This document shows, piece by piece, positions 1 through 10,492 of a DNA stretch of 64,000 bases. Position numbers and translations under genes: made by a program. Every line of letters begins with the position of its first letter. Positions within the stretch are counted from its first letter, which is position 1. Under the pieces are notes generated by a model that was not told the DNA's origin, did not search any database, and saw only the letters and a program-made list of their open reading frames with translations. This DNA comes from Carnegiea gigantea (taxonomy: Eukaryota > Streptophyta > Magnoliopsida > Caryophyllales > Cactaceae), in the NCBI GenBank assembly GCA_029747015.1, contig JAKOGI010000426.1, positions 2,501 through 66,500 of the forward strand, written 5' to 3'.

Positions 1-1095
1 CCCGCACCTGCTGTCTTTCATCTGGCAAGGTTGTGCTTATGACATTGCTGTGACAGGGAGGACATGAGCCCGAGAGCGTGCCGGTCGTCGACGCAGGCCA
101 CGCCCTCATACAACCTCAGGTACGGTTCATGTCATGTCCATACTTGGTTTACGTAACAATTGGAATTCGTTTACGTGACGGTTACCATGCGTGTGAAGAT
201 CTACCAACACGTACAGATGTCCCTCATGTAGCCACATTCGCCTCACTGTGTCGTTATCATCATGTTGCTACAACAGGACAGAGTTCAGAACCTAAGCACT
301 TAGCTATGTGCGTTGGAGAGCACCCTTCCACTGCAGCCGGTGGGGGAGCCCGAGAGCGCACCCACCGTGGAGGCAGGAGATGTCCCCCACCAACGTCAAG
401 TATGGTCCACACCATCCCTTGTCTACGTGTACTACATGTTCAGATGGCCTTTTAATGCCTCATATAATCATATGCATATACCCATACATTAAAGCAAGAC
501 ACAGGCATATATGTCTCACGTACTTTGGTGCACGTCCTTTACTCGTGATGTGTGTACAGGATGGACGGATTGAGAAGGTTGAGGCCGTTGTTCGCACTTG
601 CGACACTGGGGCAAACACAACAACTGTGTGTCCCACCCCTCCCCCGTTGGATGTCGGCCACCGGCCCATTGTTTAGGTACAGCTTCATAGTGCACGCGCG
701 CACACACGTACATACATACAGAGATATCTACATATGTATACATACGTATATGTATGTGGATGTGAGAATATGTTTCATCAGGAGCACTAGAATCGCCGTC
801 ACAGGGTCCTGTAGCAACATCGTGGTTCTCGTCAAAGTAGGAATAGCAAGAATGCGCCAACAATCATCATTTTTAGATGTATGCACGTAGACATCGCTCT
901 CAGCATAAGTGGTAGGGTTATTAACTAATTGATGCTGCCTACGTATCTGACTAATCATGATATGCGACTAGGGAACATATATTCGAAAAGGCAAAGAAAC
1001 GTAAATATGAAGATTATCTGAACAACGAGGGGAACTTCACCTTTGTGGAGTACAGAATTTATACTATCTAACTGCAACTTCCCGCTACAACAATA
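1..1095. other. No gene recognised; moderately GC-rich decayed DNA
   Basis: I find no protein family signal on either strand. Short open frames overlap one another in both directions, have no sustained coding character and match no family I know. The stretch lies to the left of the Ulp1 remnant and may belong to the same decayed Mutator-like element. I could not find terminal repeats that would prove it. Confidence 0.5.
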
Positions 1096-1152
1096 TATAC
1101 ATTCATACATTGACATATATATATATATACACACACACACACATCTCTAAAT

Positions 1153-1187
<35 letters not shown>

Positions 1188-1212
1188 CATATACATATAT
1201 ATATATACACAT

Positions 1213-1266
<54 letters not shown>

Positions 1267-1282
1267 TATCTATATATATATA

Positions 1283-1338
<56 letters not shown>

Positions 1339-1491
1339 TACAATATATACACATATACTTATATATATACATATACATATATATATACCACACACACACA
1401 CACACAACACTACAATATAAGTATACATATATATATATTAATATATACATACACACCACACACACACATACACTATATATATATATTACAT

Positions 1492-1538
<47 letters not shown>

Positions 1539-1662
1539 ACGGACACACACTCACACACACACACACATGCACACACACACATATATGTATATACATATAT
1601 ATACACACACACACATATATATATATAATTAATATATATATATATTATTATATATATATATT

Positions 1663-1705
<43 letters not shown>

Positions 1706-1840
1706 TATATATATATATAGGTGTATATATGTATGTGTATGTAGGTATACAGGTATATATATATATATGTGTGTGTGCGCGTGTGTGTGTGTGTGTGGGC
1801 ACGTGTGTGTGTGTGTTTATATATGTATGTATACAGACAT
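1096..1840. repeat. Long compound AC/AT/GT microsatellite
   Basis: About 740 bases consist almost only of alternating (AC)n, (AT)n and TATACATA tracts, ending with (GT)n near 1770-1820. The longest pure runs are (AT) near 1225-1258, (AC) near 1285-1331 and (AT) near 1672-1702. The Tyr/Ile/Val/Cys-rich open frames across it are translated microsatellite and not genes. AC on the left switches to GT on the right, so the tract is partly self-complementary and could extrude hairpins or slip on replication. Confidence 0.95.
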
Positions 1841-2940
1841 ATATACCTACTAGATTACCTGGGTACGCATATGCCTGTGGTGTGGTACACTATATGCAGT
1901 TGCCGTCTCTGCCTCCATTCCCACTGCTGTCGTTAAAGGGCAGTCAGGGGTGATGTGTCTATGTGGTTGACGTTGCCCGCTTGACTTAGGATTGTGTTAG
2001 GCATTGCCTGGTGTACTGATGCATGCTTCCCATGTGGGGGTGCGGAGGGTTAGGGATAAGCATCCGCACAGGGGATGTGATGTGGCTACTTCTCGTTCTA
2101 CCCAGTCAAACTTTGGCGACAATGTACGTTCCTTACTCTGTCTTTGCCCTGTGTAAATATGTGTTTGGTGCACATTTGGTGGTGGCGGTACGTTTAAACT
2201 AACGTGTTGTTGCTATCATGTAGCCTGTGGGAAGGTACTTGCTGAGTCCTTTATTAAGGGATGACGCGCAGCTGTTGTCGACAGTGCAAGAACGGTACAA
2301 GTTATTCAGGACTGTGTCGGACTAGTTAGTGCCCCCATCACAGTAGTTATCCATAGCTTATTCACTTCCACCATTCCTCGCCCCTTCTCCATCCCCACGA
2401 TATTTCCCCCATGACAGATGTTGTAACTAGGAATTGTGGGATCGCAACTTGCAGGAAACGATAGTTGGATGTAGCAGGGATGCAAAGCATTTGCACGATC
2501 GATGCCAAGGGGTTGGTGAAGGTCGTCCCCCGCAGACAAGGTAGGGGAGTTCTGTATGAATGGGCTTACAATTGACCACTACAGCGTCCTCCTCCATAGA
2601 GGGCAATGTGCACACCCCAAGTATTGTCGTCTGTCAATATTTTTGAAGACGCATTAGTTGGTATGTTTCATTTCCCTTACCTTCACCCGCTCGAGTTTTG
2701 TAGCGTACGCTTCCATTGACAACCCCTTAGTGGTGTGGGACTGGTTATGCTAACGAACTCCGTTCCTATGTGGACATGGACGACTAAGTGGAAACTGTCA
2801 CTAGACGAAAAGAGGTTAGATGTCCTCCTCAACACATAGCTCCGTCCGACAGTTAAGCAGGTTAGGATGCCAATGTGTCACCGCACACATTGATGAACTT
2901 CATGCACACAATGTTGTTCAGTGTACTTTACAATATTATT
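1841..2940. other. No confident gene; probable 5' part of the Ulp1-bearing region
   Basis: No family signal is visible. Base composition resembles the downstream Ulp1 remnant, and the segment just before 2941 ends in a plausible splice acceptor (TTATTGCAG). Upstream exons of the same dead gene may therefore lie here, but I cannot delimit them. Confidence 0.4.
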
Positions 2941-3525
2941 GCAGGTGATGTTGCCATTATACGATGACCATGCATGGCACTGGCTCCTTATGGTTGTCGA
3001 CCTCCGACGCAGACGGTTTGTGGTGTATGATTCCCTACTGCCGAATCGCCCTGAACAACAGTAGCATCACGCTGCTTTGGTTATTCGAGCGGTATGCCTT
3101 CCCAGAATTGCCCTCCTTCCCGTGTCGGTCTAACTCCAATTGATTATTGGGTGTGTTCGTTCGTGCGGAAAGTTACCGTTAGTGTACCGCTGATGAAGGT
3201 CGACACATACACGGACCTTGTTATGTGGCCTGTCATTCACCCGACTTGCCCAACCCAAAGCAAGTACAACACGACCCCCTTTCTATAGCACGTTTTGTAT
3301 GGATGTCCAACGTTGGATGACGTTGCTTGACGTTTTCCCATTTCTGTATGTTTTTGTGTTTGCAGTGGGTACGACTACGGTGTGTTCATAATGATGTGCA
3401 TGGATATCCTGGCGCTGAAGGAAGATACTTTGTGCTTTACGCAGGACGATATGTGCGCACTCCGAGGCAAATGTCTTGCCGACCTGTTGCGTGGCACAAC
3501 TAGGAACTTTCCCCCATCCCCTTAA
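2941..3525 (+). pseudogene. Ulp1-type cysteine protease (C48) remnant, probably carried by a Mutator-like element
   Basis: Two exon-like pieces give the C-terminal half of a Ulp1/SENP-type deSUMOylating protease. After an acceptor-like CAG at 2944 comes the histidine block HAWHWLLMVVDL and a FVVYDSLLP block, the usual His and Asp positions of the family. A stop codon follows at about 3061. After a second acceptor-like GCAG near 3366 comes GYDYGVFIMMCMDILALK, where the family has Asp-Cys-Gly around the nucleophile. Here that Cys is Tyr (codon TAC), so the protein would be catalytically dead. A block typical of the domain end (FTQDD...LRGKCLADLLRG) follows, then a stop at 3523. Such domains are commonly carried by plant MULEs and CACTA elements. 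A MULE transposase pseudogene lies 2.3 kb to the right in convergent orientation, so MULE origin is likely but inferred. Confidence 0.75.
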
Positions 3526-5797
3526 AGTTTGTGTGCCGCTGCACTATTGTTTTGGTGGATGTAGTCGAACAATATTTCAATTGTTACCCTTTGTACTTAT
3601 GGTTACGCGTCGTTTATGGGATGGACAACCGAACCCAGAACGACCACTGCAAACCACATGATGTTCCCACACTTAAAGGTGGTGAAGGCCACCACAAATT
3701 ATCATAAAGTCTACCTAGGCACACCATGCAAAATCGCATCCCGAATTAGGTCAAGTGCAGCTGCACGCTTGCTTTGGTTGATGTAGTATGTTAATGTTGC
3801 ATATGTAAGCAGTATGAGTAAATTTTTAGCGGTCAGTGCAAACGATTAACGTAGCATCACAAGGGTGTCACCCCACTGTGCACCTGTAGGGAGTGACAGA
3901 TCCGGTGGCTATGACAGACGCAACTTACCACAACCATATATATGGTGTACCTGGGTATGCAGTGGAGGTGTTAGTGGCTGGGTAATTTGGTTCATAGCGT
4001 ACGTTGAAGATATCATAAAAATATAGCAAGTGCGAGTATAAGAAATTCCATTAATATAGTCATATGTATGTAATGTAATTCTATTACTAAGTGATGTACA
4101 AACACATAAAGGGACACGAACTGCACAAAAGCCAAATATGGTTCCTATGAATGCTCATGCCGCAAAACACTATCTTCCCTCATGTTGTACCCCTTTGGCT
4201 TGTCCTCCTAAGGGACCATACATCCGAACTGAGGGCTTCCCAGCATAATATTCATGTTACGCTGGACATATACAGCAAAGAGGATGTTATTATCGTATAT
4301 TAGAAGAATGAAAATAACATCTTCTTCATGGACATGTCCCGGCCCCTATATAAATATCCCAAAATATACATTATGGCAAAAAATGTACAGATCGACACCT
4401 ACACATAAGGGCGATGGGGATGGGAGCAACAGCACCCCAACAAAACGAAGTGGGGATGGGCCCCACTATCAAGCCAGCATGCGGACCATCAGAGACACCA
4501 ATATAACCACCGACGTTGCAGTTGTCAACATCCATGTGGTTGTGGACCGCTTCGCGGCGCGTAGGTCATGAGTCAACTGCAGATGTGACTCCTGCGACGA
4601 TCGAAGTTGCAACCCATTCTTCAACACCCTTGCCTTGAGTTTGTTCACTGAATGTTGCAATTTCGAAATTAGAATGGCCTTATTCTCCCTTGTTCTACTC
4701 CAAGTGAACCATATGTTGTGATTGCAAGCTCTCTATGGATCACCCCAAATTGGGCAATGAGAATTAAATGTCAATATGGAAGGCGTAACACAGAAGGTTT
4801 AAAGTTGTGAAGTTCTACCTCATGACAAACTAATCGACATTTTCCAGGTACTTGGGGGTCGACCACATGGTCAGCGGGCAGTCCACAACCACGAACTGGC
4901 ACAAATTCAGTTGACCCTGTGGAAGTATTCCTGGGTTATACACCATTGCATTTAATAAGGGAAGTGGCATCAAGTTGTAGTTGGCGAACCATTAAAGCAA
5001 ATTTCATAGTGTATCACGAAATCAAAGCTCTTGTTTTTGGTGGTTGTAGGGGGTCAGAGGTGGGGGAGCCAATTAAATGCCCACAGTGGAGGAATTTATG
5101 GTGATGTGGGGTTGTAATGCCATTGGACAGTAGTGAATTAACTTGGTGCCACTTTCTCTCGCCAAAGCAAGCAATACTTGAGTGGGATATGTGAAGGAGA
5201 GTAGGCCACGTCTTGCTTGTTCCATAAATTCTAAATTATTGGTTGTGGGGAATTAATAAGGGGTCCCACCATTTTGGAGTTCCCCGTAACCCTCCCAAAG
5301 TGAAGTGGGGTTGACTGGGACATGCAAAATACGATCATGTGCTTCTTCTTTGTACTAAGTCCTACACGTGTGACACACTTTAGTAAATGTAGCCATATTT
5401 AATAATAATTAACAATGCCTTCTAACAAGATACGAACGTACGCCACCCTGGTGTGGTTGTGTATGAAAATAGTGAAATTGGTTTATTTAATTTATAATCT
5501 GAATACACATACTGCCAAAGGCCAGACTTGTTGTGCATGGTAACAACGGGCCACACGTACTCGCACATAGTATGCACCGAACAGTAAGAGTGACGTACCC
5601 GTAGGTGAGACGGTGACGCGTCTCACTTACCATCAGAGGCGAAAGTGTGCTGTAAGCAAAAATTTGAACAGTAGTTACAAACATGAACAACACAGATTTG
5701 GAGGACGACGAGCACGTACAACCATAAATAAGATCATCCACATAATTCACCTCTTCCCTATTACATAGACAGATAGGTCCCTACAATCAAAAGCGGC
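3526..5797. other. No confident gene; decayed MULE interior or spacer
   Basis: Only short unrelated frames are present. A minus-strand frame at 4469-4660 reads as a polar heptad-like segment followed by a hydrophobic stretch (TSVVILVSLMVRMLA), like a coiled coil with a membrane anchor, but it is short and unsupported. The left part continues the GC content of the Ulp1 region. The right part leads into the C-terminal end of the MULE transposase. Confidence 0.4.
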
Positions 5798-8579
5798 TCA
5801 ACCAGGCACATATTTCACTCCGCAACATATCTGAGACAACGCTATGTACAAAAAGTATTGCAGCTTAGGAAGACCCCAAAATATGACCATTTCATCTGGT
5901 GCCAATGAACTTAACCATCCCCGCTTCACAACTAATTTACAGCTATTCGTCAACTCGATACTGTACTCGCCTAACATCAAACTATAACATTCTACAGCTG
6001 CAATACGACCTATTTTTTTTTGTAAGTATCCGTCAACTTCTGCTCTATCCTCTCCCCCACCTCATTCTTCCACTTCAGAATCTCATGCTTATGCTTGTCC
6101 ATCTTCTTCCCGAGCTTCTCTAGGTGGCCACTAACAAGCCAAGGCACAGGCATCGGACATAAGCGTCGCATCCAATTGTTCCATCTTTCTATCACATTGT
6201 TATTCATCTGACCACATCTCTCCTTAGTGAACTTCGATGCAGCCTACTGCTCAAGCTCGTTGTCCTCCACCCAGGTTCCAAGCTCGGCCTTATAGCACCT
6301 CAACTTGTCCAACGCGACATTGTACTCCCCCACTATTCGTGCATAGGCCACCCTGTAGAACATTTCCTTCACTATCTGCTTTGTCGCTTCTTTGCAGATG
6401 TCATGTTTAGCTGCCTCCTTCAGGAAGTTCTCAGTCAAGTGTCGTAGGCAGTAGCTATGGTACTCTTTCCCAAACACTTGTGCGACCGCAGACAGAATTG
6501 TTGGGTGGCTGTCTGACATTATCACCGACTTCAGACCCCCCAAACACTAAGCAACCATTTCCAAGAACCACACCCACTCTTTAATTTTCTCATCACAGAC
6601 AATGGCGTATGCGAAGTTGAAGAGATGGTTGTCCGCATCCAACCCGCAGGCCACTAGCATAGTCCCCTGGTAAGGTCCTCTCAGATGGGTTCGATTAGGG
6701 ATGGCAACGGGGTGGGGTTTCCCCGACCCCGTCGGGGCCCCGCCCCGCAGCGGGGAAAATTCCCCGGACCCGCCGGGGACGGGGGAAAATTCCTCCCCCG
6801 GCCGCGGGGACGGGGCGGGGCGGGGGAAAATTCCCCCCATCCCCGGACCCGCTCCCCGTCGGGGAAATATACCCGTCCCCGAACCCGTTCTCCGCCCGGA
6901 AATTAATTAAAATTACATATATATATATATATCCTTAATTTATTAGTTTAATTTCTCTTTTTTGTTTAGGGCTTATTGTTTGATTATTTTTATATTGCGC
7001 TCGTAATTTTTACTGTAATTGGGCTTGCATTTTGTGTAATCTCGTCACTAAAATTCGGGGAAGCGGGGCCCCGGCGGGGAACGGGGTCCCCGACGGGGTG
7101 GGGACGGGGGGAAAACAATCCCCGACAGCGGGGGCAGGGGCGGAGGCGGGGGACGGGGTGTTGAGCGGGGACGGGGGCGGGGGAATATTCCCCCGTCCCC
7201 GCCCTGCCCCGTTGCCATCCCTAGGTTCGATCAACGAAGAGTATGAGCCTGCACCTGAGCTTGAAGCCATTTACATTGGTAACTTATGCCACAAACATCC
7301 TATAAAACCTACATCCATCAACCTCACACACTGCGACTGACCCTGGGTTCACCCTCACGATTGCCGCATACATCCAAGGGAGTAATTTGTAATGATCCAC
7401 TGGCTTGCCCAGCATTATCATACGGACGAACTCCCTCGCCCTCCATGACTGCATGTATGTGAGGCAAATCCCCAACTCCAACTCCATATCTTGCATAATG
7501 TCTTTGGGAGACTAACCAAGACATAACCGCACCTTATCCTCAATGAGGTGCGCTAAAAGTTCTGCTCTAACACGACGTTTGCCCCAAATACCCATATGAT
7601 ATTGCTTCCCAACACTGTGTACATGTTGCCCTCTAAAGTCTTTCAACGACATCACCTGTGTGTTCTTCCCACCTCTAACACATATGAAGAATGGGTAGTC
7701 AGCAACGTCACACTGAACCACAATTCTTTATCTGTAATTCCTCTCAAACCGATAGTTGAAGTGGTTCGCGATCGCATATTGGCATATCATTTGCCTAAAT
7801 GCTTCCGTAGGTTGAAATATCTGTCCCTCCCCCTATCAACTTCTTAAATATGCTAAGCTTATGATGATAACTTCGGGCTTGCATACAGAACGTGGCCACA
7901 CATTATCATTCACATCATTCCCATCAGCAGACCCTTTCCTTTTGTTCCCGTCTTTACAGCGTTTCTCAGCTGCTTGCTCGTCACCTACATCGTCCTCCTT
8001 TGTTGTTTCTTCATCACCTGCATCCTCAGACGCAACATATATCTCATCATCATCTGATATTTCATTTGTATCCCCTCCTAGTCACAGCCTGCTCGCCGAT
8101 AGCTCACCTCCTTTACTCCCCAATGACCTGCAATTCCTGTACACCAACAGATAAGCCATCAGTTTCCCCACCTGTAAATGATTAGTGTAGTACAATATTT
8201 ACGTCTTTTCAAAGTCGTACCATTTGACTCCTACTTGGTTGTTACCACCTTCTTCATCACAATCTCGCACTCCTCCTTCGCATATAGTAGTACTCTCCTG
8301 TGCTCGCCTCATCGGACCGCTGTTCCCAGCAACATACAAATAGCCATGCTTGTCGTTACCCTTGAAAATCACCTTAACATCACTGTCCCCCTCAACTACC
8401 ACTAACATTTCCCTATCATACTTCAAACTGTACCATAATTTTTTCTTCGACATATCAGTCCCTGTTATTTCCCTCACCATTTTCATCAGTTCCTCCACCT
8501 CCATTCCTTACTTCACCACCATACATTTTCTCGAACCACCCTCATATGTAACTTTTCCATCTTCACTTTCCGCCAACAT
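5798..8579 (-). pseudogene. Mutator-like (MULE/MuDR) transposase, broken
   Basis: Reading leftwards from about 8579, the order is that of a plant MuDR-type transposase. A PB1-like N-terminal part (VTYEGG, then MEVEELMKMVREITGTD) is followed by an acidic linker near 7950-8150. The MuDR zinc-binding/DNA-binding region comes next (7512-7721, with LKDFRGQHVHSVGKQ). The MULE DDE domain follows: GPYQGTMLVACGLDADNH near 6630-6680, IMSDSHPTILSAVAQVFG and HSYCLRHL near 6430-6520. A NNNVIERWNNW block lies near 6180 and a degraded SWIM zinc-finger end near 5800-5980. In-frame stops occur after 6244 and after 7284, an early stop near 8510 interrupts the N terminus, and a hAT element of 528 bp is inserted in the DDE domain. 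It would have cut and pasted a MULE in the nucleus, but it is clearly dead. Terminal inverted repeats and a 9-bp duplication were not found. Confidence 0.9.
6696..7223. mobile_element. Non-autonomous hAT-type element, family TAGGGATGGCAAC (copy 1)
   Basis: The 528-bp element has perfect terminal inverted repeats, TAGGGATGGCAACGGGG at the left and CCCCGTTGCCATCCCTA at the right. It is flanked by an exact 8-bp target duplication GGTTCGAT (6688-6695 and 7224-7231), as expected for the hAT superfamily. Both ends are built of GGGGACGGGG-like repeats that are complementary to each other, around an AT-rich centre (6910-7040). There is no transposase. The proline/arginine/glycine-rich frames across it are artefacts of the repeats. 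It interrupts the MULE transposase. Confidence 0.95.
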
Positions 8580-9560
8580 TCCCCCCCACTAAACATACAT
8601 AACTATCTCCCTCCCCCTCCCACCTTCTCCAGCTACTGCAGCATTTACATCCATTGCTCGTTAATATCCCCACCACCAGCACGTTGTACCCCCTTCCCAA
8701 TCAACATCCAAGGTTGTAACATGTAAGTCAGATGAAGCAAACATTTAGTCATGTGCTTCATTCGTGCCCAACATTGGCATAGTACAATTACATGAGCTCG
8801 TCCCAACCACTATCCCCACGATCTTACCCAACAACTTCACTACGCCTACGATGGTATTCATTCAACACACACATGGTAACCAGTGCTACAGTATTCACCC
8901 GCTAGCCCCTGATCTACCCAGAACTATTGAACTCACCCTCCCCCAACCCAAAACAAATGCCCAACCCGCTACCCAACCCACACTACCCGCCGCAATACTT
9001 ACGCAAACTGTCACTATCTGTCTTCCCCAATCACACCCAACCCTCGCTACATTCCAATATTAGCACATGTACGCCACAACAACGCGCCCGCCTCCCGCTG
9101 CACAGATAATATTATTGTCGTATACATACACACCCACACAATTTATCACTACCTACCACACTGTGTGTTCCGTTTTGCCAGCCACTTCTCCCTGTCTACC
9201 TACACCCATGCACCACATCACTGTCACACTATGTCCTCCCATTCTTAGGTTCAAAAGTTAGGTTATTGTCATTATTGTCCTCGCCATACAAGGCATTACA
9301 CATGGTTACAAGGTATAACCCACCAAAGTCAACTGTCTACCATGGTTGACATATTAACCTTGCTGTGTATTCCAAAATGCATGCACATATGCTCATTGTT
9401 GCCCACCCTTCCCAGCCCATACACCACGACAATGAAGGAAAAATTCACCTAATTTTGGGACATTCACACGACACAATGCCATCTTCTTCACCACCTACAC
9501 TAACCATTCAAACAAGATCTATAAATTTCTTCTCAAATTTCACTTAATTACAAGCACATA
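8580..9560. other. Upstream part of the MULE, pyrimidine/AC-rich, no gene
   Basis: The sequence is strongly C/A/T-biased on the plus strand with many CCAC and ACCC runs, and no protein family is recognisable. It is probably the 5' leader or terminal region of the minus-strand MULE transposase. The right end of the MULE was not located. Confidence 0.4.
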
Positions 9561-10492
9561 ACTTCAATTCACTCCATCATGCGTTCTTGTAAGGTCCTGC
9601 ACGACCCCCTTCCTCTCTTCCTCTTCCAGTGCTGTTCCTTGTCACCAGCTCCCGAGCCATTCCTCCATCGTGTGCTGGTCCCTCCGCTGCACTACAATTC
9701 TTCTTCCTCACTACCTCCGTTGCTCTTCTTCTTCCTCCCTTTGTTGTGTTCCTCTTCTTCCTCACGCTTTTGCTGCTGAAGAAGCCCCACCCTTACTCTC
9801 TGCTTTTCGAGTTGTGACTAGCTAAGGCACCTTCACATTTCTCTCTCCTAACTGCTTCATAGGCACCTTCACAATTCTCTCTCCTAACTGCTTCACTCTC
9901 TCTCTTTCTGCCTTAACAGTCAAAGCCCCCACTTAAACAAGGGCATTCTCGTCTTTTCAACCCCACATGTATTTTTCCCAACTTTACTTTCCCTCCAAAA
10001 ACAACACCAACCTGTTGAGAAAAAAATGAGTTTGTTGTCCCCTTTTGAAGTTAGCCTACCTTGTAAATTTTCCTTTGCCATTTCTTTTTTGCCCAATAAT
10101 TTTTTTTCCTCAAAAAACAATACGGTTGTCAATACGAGCACAAAGGCACGTGCGCAAGACGATCTGCTGCTCCTAGCAGCTGCCGCCCATTCTCTGCTCA
10201 TCGTGGCGAAGTCAAACTATGAACTGGGCATTCCTGGTTGACAAGCAAACCCCAATTAGATCTTAGAACTATCTTCTCCATCCGACCAATCTTTCCCGAT
10301 CTCTGTATGATCCTATTTTACAATCAGCGAACGGTCAGTCCTTCAAACTTCGGTTTCTCGTCATTTCTTTTCACCTACTACCATGCTTCAGCAGGGGGAA
10401 AAAAAAAGCTAAAACCTATCAAGACCTGCTAAGAAAGAACAAGAAGAAAATCTTGTCAACTCTTAGGCGATTGGTTCTCTTCCAGTTTTTAT
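9561..10492 (+). promoter_or_regulatory. Upstream and 5' leader region of the transporter gene
   Basis: This 0.9-kb stretch precedes the only host gene. It contains CT-rich blocks (9590-9770 and 9830-9920, the latter including a roughly 33-bp near-direct repeat of 'GCACCTTCACA-TTCTCTCTCCTAACTGCTTCA') typical of plant promoters and leaders. TTCTCTTCCAG at 10476-10486 looks like a splice acceptor six bases before the start codon, so a 5'UTR intron is possible. I cannot place the transcription start. Confidence 0.45.

Noticed and set aside
1068..1612. Long minus-strand open frames rich in Tyr, Ile, Val and Cys
   Set aside because: They are direct translations of (AC)n/(AT)n microsatellite and have no protein meaning. 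The same applies to the frames at 17094-17381.
6685..7340. Pro/Gly/Arg-rich frames that look like disordered proteins
   Set aside because: They are translations of the GGGGACGGGG arrays of the hAT element and lie inside its terminal repeats. The frames at 13325-13730 and 14298-14721 have the same origin.
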